A stretch of DNA of 64,000 nucleotides from positions 558,001-622,000 of the forward strand of contig CAVVQV010000004.1 of assembly GCA_963750495.1 (NCBI GenBank). The letters are read 5' to 3'. Positions 26,150-37,368 of the stretch are shown here, in pieces. The notes under the pieces are model-generated. The model was not told the DNA's origin, did no database searches, and saw only the letters and a list, made by a program, of their open reading frames with translations. Origin of the DNA: JANLYC01 sp963750495 (GTDB taxonomy: Bacteria; Actinomycetota; Actinomycetes; Propionibacteriales; Nocardioidaceae). The translations under genes were made by a program, and so were the position numbers. Position 1 is the stretch's first letter. Every line of letters begins with the position of its first letter.

Positions 26150-27511
26150 TCAGGTTCCTTCTCGTTCGATGAGGGCGCCGCGGGGTTGCTGGCCGGTGAC
26201 CTGCCTGCCACGCAGGTACGTCCGCCGGACAACCCCACGGAGCTCGAGTCCGGCGTACGGGCTGATCGCGTTGCGATGGTAGAGCGTGGCGGGGTCGACC
26301 ACGAACGTCTCGTCGGGCGCGAGCACCACGAGGTCGGCCGGCGATCCCTCGGCGATCCGGCCGCGCTCGGGGAGGCCGACGAGCCCACTGGTCCCGCTCG
26401 ACATCCACCGCAGCACCTCAGTCAGGTCATGGCCGCGCCGTGCCGCCTCGGTCCAGACGAGGGGAAGCCCGAGCTGGAGCGACGAGACACCGCCCCACGC
26501 CGTGCCGAAGTCCCCGGTATCGAGGCACTTGAGGTCGATGGTCGACGGCGAATGGTCCGACACGACCACGTCGATCACGCCCTCGGCCAGCGCGGTCCAC
26601 AGGGCGTCGCGGTTGCCGGACTCGCGCACCGGTGGGCAGCACTTGTACTGCGTCTGCCCGGCCGGCACCGACTCGGCGTCCAGCGTCAGGTAGTGCGGGC
26701 AGGTCTCGACGGTGATCCGGACCCCGTCGGCCCGCGCGGCGCTGAGCCGGGGCACCGCCTCGGCGCTGGACAGGTGAACGATGTGCGCCCGGCAACCGGT
26801 CTGCCGGGCGGCGTTGATGACGTGGTCGATGGCGACGTTCTCGGACTGCTTGGGCCGGGAGCCGAGGAACCGCGCGTAGTCAGCTCCGGCCGGCGGTGGG
26901 GCGGCCTCGATGACGGCCCCGTCCTCGGCATGGACGATCAGCAGGCCGTCGAAGTCCGCGATCTCCGCCATCGCCTGGTCGAGCTGGTCGCCGAGCAGCG
27001 GCGGGAACTCCGGCACTCCGGAGTCCAGCAGAAAGCACTTGAACCCGAACACCCCGGCTTCGTACAGCGTCCGGAGCTGCCCCAGGTTGGCCGGCACCGC
27101 CCCACCCCAGAAGCCGACGTCGACGTGACACTGACCGGCGGCCGCCTGCTGCTTCACGCGCAGCGACTCGGCGTCGAGCGTGGCCGGGATCGAGTTCAGC
27201 GGCATGTCGAGGATGGTGGTGACTCCCCCGGCTGCGGCCGCTCGGGTCGCTGTCTCGAAACCCTCCCACTCGGTGCGACCGGGCTCGTTGACGTGCACAT
27301 GGGTGTCGACGAGACCGGGGATCAGCACCTCGTCAGCGGCGAGAACGACCTCCTCCCCCGCGTCGATGGTCGCGTCGAGCGGCCCCACCGAGACGACGCG
27401 GCCGTCCGTCACCGCGACACTGCGGGACTCGAACCGGTCGCCGACCAGCACCTGGCCGCCGCGCATCACCAGATCGGCCCGGTCGGCCCGGTCGACACCT
27501 TCATCGCTCAT
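26150..27511 (-). CDS. allB: Allantoinase
   Basis: A 453-residue cyclic amidohydrolase that opens allantoin to allantoate (EC 3.5.2.5). Metal ligands are visible: His71 and His73 in DTHVHVNEPG, carboxylated Lys158 in GFKCFLLDSG, HAEDG, HIVHLSS, and Asp in VVSDHSPS. The FLLDSG and NEPGRTEWEGF segments match allantoinases rather than dihydroorotases. The start at 27511 overlaps the glycerate kinase stop by four bases (ATGA). The much longer open frame upstream is antisense-like and was rejected. Confidence 0.95.
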   Translation of the reverse strand: MSDEGVDRADRADLVMRGGQVLVGDRFESRSVAVTDGRVVSVGPLDATIDAGEEVVLAADEVLIPGLVDTHVHVNEPGRTEWEGFETATRAAAAGGVTTILDMPLNSIPATLDAESLRVKQQAAAGQCHVDVGFWGGAVPANLGQLRTLYEAGVFGFKCFLLDSGVPEFPPLLGDQLDQAMAEIADFDGLLIVHAEDGAVIEAAPPPAGADYARFLGSRPKQSENVAIDHVINAARQTGCRAHIVHLSSAEAVPRLSAARADGVRITVETCPHYLTLDAESVPAGQTQYKCCPPVRESGNRDALWTALAEGVIDVVVSDHSPSTIDLKCLDTGDFGTAWGGVSSLQLGLPLVWTEAARRGHDLTEVLRWMSSGTSGLVGLPERGRIAEGSPADLVVLAPDETFVVDPATLYHRNAISPYAGLELRGVVRRTYLRGRQVTGQQPRGALIEREGT

Positions 27512-28626
27512 GTGAGCCACTCTGCCGCAATACGCTCGCCGACCCGACGGAGCAGGGTCGCCGCTTCGCGCATGCTCACCTCGACGTCGCTCTCGAGGTC
27601 CGTCAACGGGTAGGCCGTGGCGATGTCGTGGGCGGCCAGGGTCGCGTCGTCGAGCAGGCAGCGGCCGGCCACGGCGACGACGGGGATGCCCGCTGCCGCG
27701 GCGGCCGCGGAGACGCCGACCGGCGCCTTGCCGGCCAGCGACTGCTCGTCGAGCGACCCCTCCCCCGTGATCACCAGGTCGGCTCCGGCCAGTGCGTCGG
27801 AGAACCCGACGAGGTCGAGCAGCAGGCCGATCCCCGGCCGCAGCTCGGCATCGAGCAGTGCCAGGGCGGCGTACGCCGTCCCGCCGGCGGCGCCTGCACC
27901 GGGTGTTTCGGCGCAGTCCGAACCGGTCGCGGCGCCGACCACCTCCGACCACTGCCGGAGCCCGCGTTCGAGCGTCACCACCTCGTCCGGGCCGGCACCC
28001 TTCTGCGGACCGAAGACCGCGGCCGCACCCCGACTCCCCAGCAACGGGTTGTCGACGTCACTGGCAACGACGAACCGGGTGCTCCCGACCCGTCGACGCA
28101 GCGCGTCGAGGTCGAGGCCGGCCACGTCGACGAGCGCCCCACCCCCGCGCACCAGCGGCTGTCCGGCCGCGTCGCGGGCGTCCGCGCCCAGCGCCTGCAC
28201 CATCCCGGCGCCGCCGTCAGTCGACGCGCTGCCCCCGACCCCGAGCACGATCTCGCGTGCCCCGTGCTCGATGGCGTGCGCGATGACCAGTCCCAGGCCG
28301 TAGGTGGAACTGCCCAACGGGTCGGGCGCTCTGCCGGGCAGCAGGTCGAGGCCGACCACCGCCGCGAGCTCGACGACCGCACGCATGCCGGAGACGGCGT
28401 ACGACGTCGTGACCGGCCGCCCGGTCGGACCGACCGAGTCGAGGGCTACCCGTTCGAACCCGACCGACACGACGGCGTCGACCGTGCCGTCGCCACCGTC
28501 GGCCACCGGACGAGCGACGACGTCGACGTCGGGACGCACCCGGGCCAGCCCGTCCGCCACTGCCGCAGCAACCTCGGCGGCAGTGAGCGAGCCCTTGAAC
28601 TTGTCGGGAGCGATGACCACCCGCAC
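27508..28626 (-). CDS. glxK: Glycerate kinase
   Basis: A 372-residue glycerate kinase of the GarK/GlxK family: APDKFKGSLTA at the N-terminus, PVADGGDGTVDA, GVGGSASTDGGAGM and the ITGEGSLDEQS motif. It phosphorylates glycerate made by tartronate semialdehyde reductase, feeding glycolysis. A GTG start at 28626 is preceded by GAGGACGAG. It lies 11 bases after the glyoxylate carboligase stop and overlaps the allantoinase start. Confidence 0.93.
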   Translation of the reverse strand: MRVVIAPDKFKGSLTAAEVAAAVADGLARVRPDVDVVARPVADGGDGTVDAVVSVGFERVALDSVGPTGRPVTTSYAVSGMRAVVELAAVVGLDLLPGRAPDPLGSSTYGLGLVIAHAIEHGAREIVLGVGGSASTDGGAGMVQALGADARDAAGQPLVRGGGALVDVAGLDLDALRRRVGSTRFVVASDVDNPLLGSRGAAAVFGPQKGAGPDEVVTLERGLRQWSEVVGAATGSDCAETPGAGAAGGTAYAALALLDAELRPGIGLLLDLVGFSDALAGADLVITGEGSLDEQSLAGKAPVGVSAAAAAAGIPVVAVAGRCLLDDATLAAHDIATAYPLTDLESDVEVSMREAATLLRRVGERIAAEWLT

Positions 28627-28636
28627 GGGCTCGTCC

Positions 28637-30411
<1,775 letters not shown>

Positions 30412-30412
<1 letters not shown>

Positions 30413-31305
30413 CAGGAGTCCTTGTCGCCGGAACGCCCGGACAGCTGCTCGACGACCTTCAGCAGTGCCGAGTGGTCGAGGCCGCCATGACCCTGGGCAC
30501 GCAGCGACGCGATCAGCTGGGCCACGACGGCACCGAGCGGGATCACGACGCCCTTCTCGCGAGCAGACGCGGTCACGATGCCCATGTCCTTGTGGTGCAG
30601 GTCGATCCGGAAGCCGGGCTCGAACTCACGCCGAAGCATGGACGCGGCCTTGCGGTCGAGGATGCGGTTGCCGGCCAGGCCGCCGGCGAGCACGGCTACG
30701 GCGGCCTCGGTGTCGACCCCGTAGGCCTCGAGGAAGACGATCGCCTCGGCGACGAGCTCGATCGTGCCGGCGACGATCAGCTGGTTGGCGGCCTTGACGG
30801 TCTGACCGGAACCGCTGGGCCCGACATGGACCACGGTCTTGCCGACCGCCTCGAGGATCGGCTTGACCTCCTCGAAGTCGTCGGCCTCGCCGCCGACCAT
30901 GATCGACAGATTGGCCTCGATCGCCCCCGCCTCTCCCCCGCTGACGGGGGCGTCGAGCGCCCGGAGTCCGCGCTCGCGCGCCTGCTCGGCGACGTGGGCT
31001 GCGACGTCGGGGCGGATCGAGCTCATGTCGAGGTGGATGGTGCCGGGCTTCGCGTGTGCGTAGATGCCGTCCTCGCCAAGCGCGACCGACTCGACGTCGG
31101 CCGAGTCGGGCACCATCGTGATGACGACGTCGGCGCCTGCGACCGCCTCGGCCACGCTGCCGGCACCTCGGCCGCCGGCCGCAACGAGCCTCTCGACGGG
31201 CTCCGGGTGCAGGTTGTAGCCCACGACGTCATGGCCCGCCTTCACCAGGTTGGCGGCCATCGGTCCGCCCATGATGCCGAGGCCGATGAATGCAATGGTG
31301 GTCAT
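30412..31305 (-). CDS. glxR: 2-hydroxy-3-oxopropionate (tartronate semialdehyde) reductase
   Basis: A 297-residue beta-hydroxyacid dehydrogenase. The dinucleotide motif is FIGLGIMGGPMAANL, the substrate motif DAPVSGGEAGA, and the catalytic Lys171 lies in GQTVKAANQ. It reduces tartronate semialdehyde to D-glycerate. The start at 31305 has an AAGGAGAC site. It sits between hydroxypyruvate isomerase and glyoxylate carboligase, the usual order in glyoxylate-to-glycerate operons. Confidence 0.95.
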
Positions 31306-31332
31306 GATGTCTCCTTCGTCGATGCCGGCCGG

Positions 31333-32163
31333 TCACGCAGAGGCGGCGCTGGAACGCCGCTCGGGGGTGAGCCAGCCGAGGCTGTCCGTCGTGGTGGTGG
31401 TCGGGTTGTACTCGAGCGCGACCCAGCCGGTGTAGCCGGCCGCCTCGAGCTGGGCGAGGTAGCGGTCGAGGTCGAGCTCGCCGCTGCCCGGCTCGCCGCG
31501 GCCGGGTGCATCGGCGATCTGGACATGGGCCACCTGGTCGGCGTACGCCGCGATGGCCGCGTCCACGTCGTCGCCATTGTTGGCGAGGTGGAACACGTCG
31601 AACAACAGTCCGACGTTGGTGGCGCCGAGGGCGCGGACCCGGTCGAGGACCTGGACCACGTCGGTGGCGGTGCGCAGCGGGTAGGGCTTGGGCCCGCTGA
31701 CCGGCTCGACGAGGACGGTGGCCCCGATCGCCCCGGCCGCAGCCGCCGCCCGGGCGAGGTTTGCCGCTCCGACCTCGTCCTGCTCCTCCGGGGAGGCGTC
31801 ATCGACCCGGTTGCCGTACAGGGCGTTGAACGCGCCGACCCCCAGCTGCTCGCCGATGGCCACCGTGACGTCGATGTTGTCGGTGAACTCCGCGGACCGA
31901 GCGGGGATCGAGAGCACGCCACAGTCGGGACCGGTCAGCTGGGCGGCGAAGAAGTTGAGGCCGATCAGCTGCACCCCCGCGTCGCGCACCGCTCGCACGA
32001 AGGCGTCCACCTCGGCGTCCGCCGGAACCGGCTCGTCTGGCCACGGCCACCAGAACTCCACCGCGTCGAAACCGGCCGCCTTGGCCGCTGCAGGACGCTC
32101 GAGCAGCGCGACCTCGGTGAACAGCAGCGAGCAGTTCACCGCGTAGCGCAGCTGGTGGGTCAT
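31333..32163 (-). CDS. hyi: Hydroxypyruvate isomerase
   Basis: A 276-residue TIM-barrel sugar-phosphate-isomerase-like protein of the Hyi family: YAVNCSLLFTEVALLERPAAAKAAGFDAVEFW is the standard opening (first 20 residues end in ALLER), with LNFFAA, FDVFHLANNGDD and WVALEYNP downstream supplying metal ligands. It interconverts hydroxypyruvate and tartronate semialdehyde. First gene of the operon that runs to allantoicase. Two operator-like palindromes lie just upstream. Confidence 0.93.
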   Translation of the reverse strand: MTHQLRYAVNCSLLFTEVALLERPAAAKAAGFDAVEFWWPWPDEPVPADAEVDAFVRAVRDAGVQLIGLNFFAAQLTGPDCGVLSIPARSAEFTDNIDVTVAIGEQLGVGAFNALYGNRVDDASPEEQDEVGAANLARAAAAAGAIGATVLVEPVSGPKPYPLRTATDVVQVLDRVRALGATNVGLLFDVFHLANNGDDVDAAIAAYADQVAHVQIADAPGRGEPGSGELDLDRYLAQLEAAGYTGWVALEYNPTTTTTDSLGWLTPERRSSAASA

Positions 32164-32184
32164 GGCGCCCTACCTCTCCATTAT

Positions 32185-32220
32185 TTCCATATCGTGGAAG
32201 AACTATTCTGTTTTACGGAA
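32185..32220. promoter_or_regulatory. Two candidate IclR operators upstream of hyi
   Basis: Two 15-bp sites share the layout TTCCGT-N3-ACGGAA: TTCCAT-ATC-GTGGAA at 32185-32199 and TTCTGT-TTT-ACGGAA at 32206-32220. They lie 22 to 57 bases upstream of the hyi start, overlapping the expected promoter, which suits repression. Confidence 0.6.
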
Positions 32221-32305
32221 TCCTAGGAGCGGTGTAGGGCGTCGTCAAGTTCACACCGTGACCCGGGGGCGCCGCGGGCGGGCACCACGTCGTATTCTGG
32301 GATCG

Positions 32306-32320
32306 TTCCGTCCAACGGAA
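32306..32320. promoter_or_regulatory. Perfect IclR operator upstream of the regulator gene
   Basis: TTCCGT-CCA-ACGGAA is a perfect palindrome 27 bases upstream of the IclR gene start, suggesting autoregulation. It is the best copy of the motif in the window. Confidence 0.65.
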
Positions 32321-32346
32321 TGACTACTCCACCCAACGGAGGTTCG

Positions 32347-33096
32347 ATGGCGACCGAGCGCGTGCAGTCGGTGGACCGGGCGTTCAGCCTGCTCGAGCAT
32401 CTCGCCGACGCCGGCGGCACCCTGACCCTCTCGGAGCTGGCCACGCGCTCCGAGCTCCCGATGCCCACCATCCACCGCCTGATGCGGTCCCTCGTCAACC
32501 AGGGCTACGTCCGGCAGGAACCCTCCCGCCGCTACGCACTGGGCCCCCGGATGATTCGGCTCGGCGACGTCGCGAGCAAGATGCTCGGGTCCTGGGCCGA
32601 ACCGCGCCTGAGCCGGCTCGTCGACGAGTTCGGGGAGACCACGAACATGGCGATGCTCGACGGCGACTCCGCGGTCTACGTCGCCCAGGTGCCGTCGACG
32701 AAGTCCATGCGGATGTTCACCGAGGTCGGCCACGCCGTGATGTTGCACTGCACGGGCGTGGGCAAGGCCATCTTGTCGATGCTGTCCGACGAGGATGTCG
32801 TCGCGATCGTCGCACGCACCGGGATGCCGGCCCGCACCGAACACACGCTGAGCACCCCGGACGCCCTGCTTGCCTCCATGGTCGAGATCCGAGCACGCGG
32901 GTACGCCGTCGACGACGAAGAGCAGGAGCAGGGCGTGCGCTGCGTCGCCGCGCCGATCAACGGCCTCCCGTTCCGGGCCGCCGTGTCTGTCTCGGGTCCG
33001 GTCAGCCGGGTGACCGCCGACCAGACCGAGGCGATGGCACAGGCGCTGCAGGCCACCGCCAAGCAGCTGCGCGACGGCTTCGTCGCCGGCGTCTAG
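32347..33096 (+). CDS. IclR-family regulator of purine/allantoin catabolism
   Basis: A 249-residue IclR protein (AllR-like): helix-turn-helix in LSELATRSELPMPTIHRLM and an effector domain with GVGKAILSM and the conserved C-terminal cysteine region EQGVRCVAAPI. The start at 32347 has an ACGGAGG site; an upstream ATG at 32320 falls inside the operator. It lies between the two purine operons and is divergent from hyi. By analogy to AllR, the effector may be glyoxylate or allantoin-derived, but this is inference. Confidence 0.9.
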   Translation: MATERVQSVDRAFSLLEHLADAGGTLTLSELATRSELPMPTIHRLMRSLVNQGYVRQEPSRRYALGPRMIRLGDVASKMLGSWAEPRLSRLVDEFGETTNMAMLDGDSAVYVAQVPSTKSMRMFTEVGHAVMLHCTGVGKAILSMLSDEDVVAIVARTGMPARTEHTLSTPDALLASMVEIRARGYAVDDEEQEQGVRCVAAPINGLPFRAAVSVSGPVSRVTADQTEAMAQALQATAKQLRDGFVAGV

Positions 33097-33106
33097 CCTC
33101 ACGTCG

Positions 33107-35512
33107 TCACGTCCCCGTGATGTGCTCCGGACGGACGGGGACCCGGGTGAGTGCCAGTCCCGTCGCCTGCCGGATCGCAGCAGCCACGGCGGGTCCCGAC
33201 GAGATCGTCGGCGCCTCACCGACACCGCGCAGTCCGTACGGCGCGTGCGGGTCGGCGTACTCCAGCACCTCGATCGGCATCGGTGGGGTGTCGAGGATGG
33301 TGGGAATCAGGTAGTCGGTGAACGACGGGTTCTTGATCTTCCCGTCCCGCACCACGATCTCCTCCATGATCGCCAGGCCCATGCCCTGGGTGCTGCCGCC
33401 CTGGATCTGCCCGACGACCGCATCGGGGTTGAGCGCCTTTCCGACGTCCTGGGTGCAGGCCAGCTCCACCACCTTGAGCAGCCCGAGGTCGACGTCGACG
33501 TCGACGACGGCCCGATGGGCCGAGAACGAGTACTGCACGTGGGCGAAGCCCTGGCCGGTCTCCTCGTCGATCTCCTCGGTCGGCCGGTGGTGGTGCTCGC
33601 GGGTCTCGTTGATCACCTCGTCACCGAGCGCGTCCACGATCGACATCAGCACCGCACCGGAGGCAGACACGAGATTGCCGCCTGACAGCGTGACGTCGTC
33701 GCCGAGCGGTGAGTCCGACTTCTCGCTGGCGATCGTGATGAGGCGGTCGCGGACTGCCTCGCACGCCAGCTTGACGGCGCCGCCGGTCATGTAGGTCTGA
33801 CGGGACGCCGAGGTCGAGCCGCCGGAGCCGACGTCGGTGTTGATCGGGTGCACGATCACGTTGTCGACGCCGAGCTCGGTGCGACAGATCTGCTGCTCGA
33901 TCGTGATCAGTCCCTGGCCGACCTCGGCCGCGGCGGTGTGCACGACGGCGACCGGCCGGTCACCAGCCACCTCGAGCTGGACCCGCGCGGTCGAGTAGTC
34001 GTCGAAGCCCTCGGAGAAGGCGACGTTCTTGTACGTCACGGCGTACCCGACCCCGCGCTTGACGCCCTCGCCGTGCGTGGAGTTCGCCACGCCACCGGGG
34101 AGCATGCGCAGGTCGTGACCGCCGTTGCTGTCGCGCTCCGGCGGCAACGGGAGCGCCCGCAGCCGGTCGAGCAGCTCGGCCACCGGGGCCGGGCTGTCGA
34201 TGACCTGACCGTGGGGCGTGATCTCGCCTTCCTTCATCGCGTTGAGCTTGCGTAAGTCGACCGGGTCCATCCCCAGTTCGACGGCCAGCAGGTCCATCTG
34301 GGCCTCGTACGCGAACGCCGTCTGCACCGACCCGAAGCCACGCATCGCACCGCACGGCGGGTTGTTGGTGTAGACGCCGTACGCGTCGACCTGCACGTTC
34401 GGTACGACGTACGGGCCGATGCCCATCGTGCCGCCGTTGCCGACGACGGCCGGGGTGCTCGACGCGTAGGCGCCGCCGTCGAAGTAGAGGTCGCAGTTGA
34501 CGAAGACGAGCTTGCCGTCCTTGTTGACGCCGTGCTCGTAACGCATCTCGACCGGGTGGCGGTGCACGTGGCCGAAGAACGACTCCTCGCGGTTGTAAAC
34601 CATCTTGATCGGCTTGCCGGTGTGCAGCGCCAGCATGCAGCCGTGCACGTGCATCGACAGGTCCTCGCGTCCACCGAAGGCGCCCCCGACGCCGGCCAGC
34701 GAAAGCCGCACCTCATCGGGGCCGAGTCCGAGCGCCGTACAGAGCTGGCGCTGGTCGACGTGCAGCCACTGGGTCGCGACATAGAGGTCGACGCCGCCCA
34801 GCCCGTCCGGGACGGCGAGTCCTGACTCCGGTCCGAGGAACGCCTGGTCCTGCATGCCCACCGAGTAGTGGTTCTCGATCACGATGTCGGCAGCGGCCTC
34901 CGGGTCGCCCTTCCGGATCTTCAGGTGGCGTACGAGGTTGCCCTTGGGGTGGATCGGCGCCGCCGAGCGGCTCATCTCGGTCGACTCCGCCGGGTCGTCG
35001 TGCAGCCGGTTCCAGTTCGGATGGCCGAGGGCCTCGCGAGCGTCGGTCACGGGCTCCCACACCTCGAAGTCGACCCGGATCTTCTTCGCGGCCTGGCGAG
35101 CGATCTCTGGATGGTCGGCAGCCACCAGGGCGATGGCCTCGCCCTGGTAGCGCACGATGTCCTTGGCGAGAACCGGCTGGTCGGAGAGTTCGAGGCCGTA
35201 CACGTTCTTGCCGGGCACGTCGTCCGCGGTGAGCACCGCGAAGACCCCCGGCGTCGCCAGCGCCTCCCCGATGTTGATGGCGCGGATGCGTGCGAAGGGG
35301 TGCGGGCTGCGCAGCGTGACACCCCAGAGCATGTCATCCATCCAGAGGTCGCTGCTGTACGCGAACTCTCCAGTGACCTTGAGCGTGCCGTCTGGCCGCA
35401 GCGGATTGTCGCCGATGCCTCCGGTCGCGTCGTTCTCGAGCCGACCCGGCGCGCCGGTCGGGGTGCGCGGCGTCGCCTCGGTGGGCGTGGACATGCTGCT
35501 CAGCTTGCTCAT
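33107..35512 (-). CDS. xdhA: Xanthine dehydrogenase, molybdenum-binding subunit
   Basis: An 801-residue molybdopterin subunit of the xanthine oxidase family. Visible features: GVGGAFGGREDLSMHVH (molybdopterin loop), GAMRGFGSVQ, and the catalytic glutamate in LRGVGEAPT near the end. The start at 35512 has an AGGAG site and overlaps the deaminase stop by one base. It works with the separate FAD and Fe-S subunits encoded just upstream, oxidising hypoxanthine and xanthine to urate. Last gene of its operon, convergent with the IclR gene 10 bases away. Confidence 0.93.
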   Translation of the reverse strand: MSKLSSMSTPTEATPRTPTGAPGRLENDATGGIGDNPLRPDGTLKVTGEFAYSSDLWMDDMLWGVTLRSPHPFARIRAINIGEALATPGVFAVLTADDVPGKNVYGLELSDQPVLAKDIVRYQGEAIALVAADHPEIARQAAKKIRVDFEVWEPVTDAREALGHPNWNRLHDDPAESTEMSRSAAPIHPKGNLVRHLKIRKGDPEAAADIVIENHYSVGMQDQAFLGPESGLAVPDGLGGVDLYVATQWLHVDQRQLCTALGLGPDEVRLSLAGVGGAFGGREDLSMHVHGCMLALHTGKPIKMVYNREESFFGHVHRHPVEMRYEHGVNKDGKLVFVNCDLYFDGGAYASSTPAVVGNGGTMGIGPYVVPNVQVDAYGVYTNNPPCGAMRGFGSVQTAFAYEAQMDLLAVELGMDPVDLRKLNAMKEGEITPHGQVIDSPAPVAELLDRLRALPLPPERDSNGGHDLRMLPGGVANSTHGEGVKRGVGYAVTYKNVAFSEGFDDYSTARVQLEVAGDRPVAVVHTAAAEVGQGLITIEQQICRTELGVDNVIVHPINTDVGSGGSTSASRQTYMTGGAVKLACEAVRDRLITIASEKSDSPLGDDVTLSGGNLVSASGAVLMSIVDALGDEVINETREHHHRPTEEIDEETGQGFAHVQYSFSAHRAVVDVDVDLGLLKVVELACTQDVGKALNPDAVVGQIQGGSTQGMGLAIMEEIVVRDGKIKNPSFTDYLIPTILDTPPMPIEVLEYADPHAPYGLRGVGEAPTISSGPAVAAAIRQATGLALTRVPVRPEHITGT

Positions 35513-36894
35513 CACAGTGCTCCTGCTTTGGAGAGAAGGCGGGTGGCTGCCTGCCGGACTTCTTGGGCGACGGAGTCCTCGTCGACGTTGACCAGCTCGT
35601 CGCGCTCGACGACGGGTGCGCCGTTCACGAGCAGCAGCTCCAGCGGTGGCTGGCTGCCCAGGACAAGAGCCGCGACCGGGTCGGCGATGTCGATGTGCGG
35701 GAGGGTGTCGAGCCGCCACAACGCGATGTCGGCGAGCTTGCCGACCTCAAGGGAGCCGATCTCGTCCTGCCGACCGAGGACGGCCGCGCCGCCCATCGTG
35801 CCCATATCGAGAGCGTCCCGGACGGTCAGCTCGCGCGGACCACCTCTGGCCCGTGCGAAGAGAACGGCGTGGCGTACCTCCTCGAGCAGCGCGCAGGCCT
35901 CGTTGGAGGCGGCTCCGTCCACGCCCAGCCCCACGGCGACGCCGGCGTCCCGCATGTCCCGCGCCCGGGCGATACCGGAGCCGAGGCGAGCGTTCGACGA
36001 CGGGCAGTGGGCAGCGCTGGTGCCGGTGGCGGCCATCTTCGCGATGGAGGCGTCGTCGAGGTGGACGGCATGGGCGTACCAGACGTCGGGTCCGAGCCAC
36101 CCCACGCTCTCCATGTACTCCACCGGCGTGCTGTTGAAGTGCTCGCGGCAGTAGTCCTCCTCGTCGAGCGTCTCGCACAGGTGCGTGTGCAGCCGGACGC
36201 CCTTGGCCCGCGCCAGCTCGGCGGCCAGCTTGAGCAGGTCTCCGGTCACCGAGAACGGCGAGCACGGAGCCACCCCGATGCGCAGCATGGAGTCGAACGA
36301 CGTGTCGTGATGGGTGTCGATCGCGGTCTCGGTCGCGGCCAGGATCGCGTCGATGTCCTCCACGACATGGTCCGGTGGCAGTCCGCCCTTGCTCTTGCCG
36401 AGGTCCATCGACCCCCGCGTGGGGTGGAAGCGCAGGCCGATGGTGCGGGCCGCGTCGATCTCGGCCCCGAGCAGGTCACCACCGTCGTGCGGGAACACGT
36501 AGTGGTGGTCGGTGCTCGTCGTGCACCCGGTGCGCGCCAGCCAGCCGAGCGCGCCGGTCGCTGAGGTGCGCACGATGTCCTCGTCGATGTTTCCCCACAC
36601 CGGGTAGAGGGTGGTCAGCCACTCGAACAACGTGCCGTCCACGGCATGCCCGCGCGTGGTCCACTGGTAGAGGTGGTGGTGGGTGTTGACGAGTCCGGGC
36701 GTCAGCAGGCAGCCGGTCCCGTCGACGTACCGGGCGCCCTCGAGTCCCTCAGGACCCCGGCCCTCTCCCACCGCCGTGATGCGGTTGCCCTCGATCACCA
36801 CGTGGCCGGAGGTGTACTCCGTCTTGGCGCCGTCGACGGTCGCCACGTGACAGCGGTCGATGACGACCTTGTTCGAGCCGCTGTCGGGGCTCAT
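35512..36894 (-). CDS. 8-oxoguanine deaminase / guanine deaminase-like amidohydrolase
   Basis: A 460-residue amidohydrolase. Metal motif NTHHHLYQWTTRG, then HTHLCETLDEE, a histidine in YAHAVHLDD, and the catalytic aspartate in GLGVDGAASNE. These segments, especially HHHLYQWTTRGHAVDG, match the 8-oxoguanine deaminase branch rather than classic GuaD. Product would be urate (from 8-oxoguanine) or xanthine (from guanine). It is embedded between the Fe-S and Mo subunit genes of xanthine dehydrogenase with overlaps of four and one base. Confidence 0.85.
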   Translation of the reverse strand: MSPDSGSNKVVIDRCHVATVDGAKTEYTSGHVVIEGNRITAVGEGRGPEGLEGARYVDGTGCLLTPGLVNTHHHLYQWTTRGHAVDGTLFEWLTTLYPVWGNIDEDIVRTSATGALGWLARTGCTTSTDHHYVFPHDGGDLLGAEIDAARTIGLRFHPTRGSMDLGKSKGGLPPDHVVEDIDAILAATETAIDTHHDTSFDSMLRIGVAPCSPFSVTGDLLKLAAELARAKGVRLHTHLCETLDEEDYCREHFNSTPVEYMESVGWLGPDVWYAHAVHLDDASIAKMAATGTSAAHCPSSNARLGSGIARARDMRDAGVAVGLGVDGAASNEACALLEEVRHAVLFARARGGPRELTVRDALDMGTMGGAAVLGRQDEIGSLEVGKLADIALWRLDTLPHIDIADPVAALVLGSQPPLELLLVNGAPVVERDELVNVDEDSVAQEVRQAATRLLSKAGAL

Positions 36895-37367
36895 GCCGGG
36901 CTCCCGGCCGTCCGCTCGGCGGCCAACCGGACGGCGTCGAGGATCTTCTCGTAGCCGGTGCAACGGCACAGATTGCCGGCCAACGCCTCCCGGATCTCCG
37001 GGTCGGACGGCGACTCGACGCGCTGGAGCAGGTCATGGGTCTGCACCAGCAGCCCCGGCGTGCAGAAGCCGCACTGGACCGCGCCCTTCTCGAGGAACGC
37101 CTGCTGCACCGGGTGCAGCCCGTTCTCGTCTGCCAGCCCCTCGACGGTGACGATGTCGCGTCCCTCCGCCTGTCCGGCGGCCACCAGGCAGGCGCAGGCG
37201 GTCACGCCGTCGAGGTAGACCGTGCAGGACCCGCACTCACCCTGCTCGCAGGCGTTCTTCGAGCCGGGCAGACCCATCCGCTCTCGGAGCATGTAGAGCA
37301 GGCTCTCGCCCTCCCACACGTCGTCGACCTTGTGCCCCTGGCCGTTGACCGTCGTCGTGATGCGCAT
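36891..37367 (-). CDS. xdhC: Xanthine dehydrogenase, [2Fe-2S] subunit
   Basis: A 158-residue iron-sulfur subunit with both clusters: the plant-ferredoxin type CEQGECGSCTVYLDG...CAC and the second type CGFCTPG...CRCTGYEKI. It shuttles electrons from the molybdenum centre to FAD. An AGGAGG site precedes 37367, one base past the FAD-subunit stop, and its stop overlaps the deaminase start (ATGA). Confidence 0.95.
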   Translation of the reverse strand: MRITTTVNGQGHKVDDVWEGESLLYMLRERMGLPGSKNACEQGECGSCTVYLDGVTACACLVAAGQAEGRDIVTVEGLADENGLHPVQQAFLEKGAVQCGFCTPGLLVQTHDLLQRVESPSDPEIREALAGNLCRCTGYEKILDAVRLAAERTAGSPA

Positions 37368-37368
37368 G

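Noticed and set aside
34868..36154. 428-residue plus-strand frame across the Mo subunit and deaminase genes
   Set aside because: No domain and biased composition typical of antisense frames in high-GC DNA.
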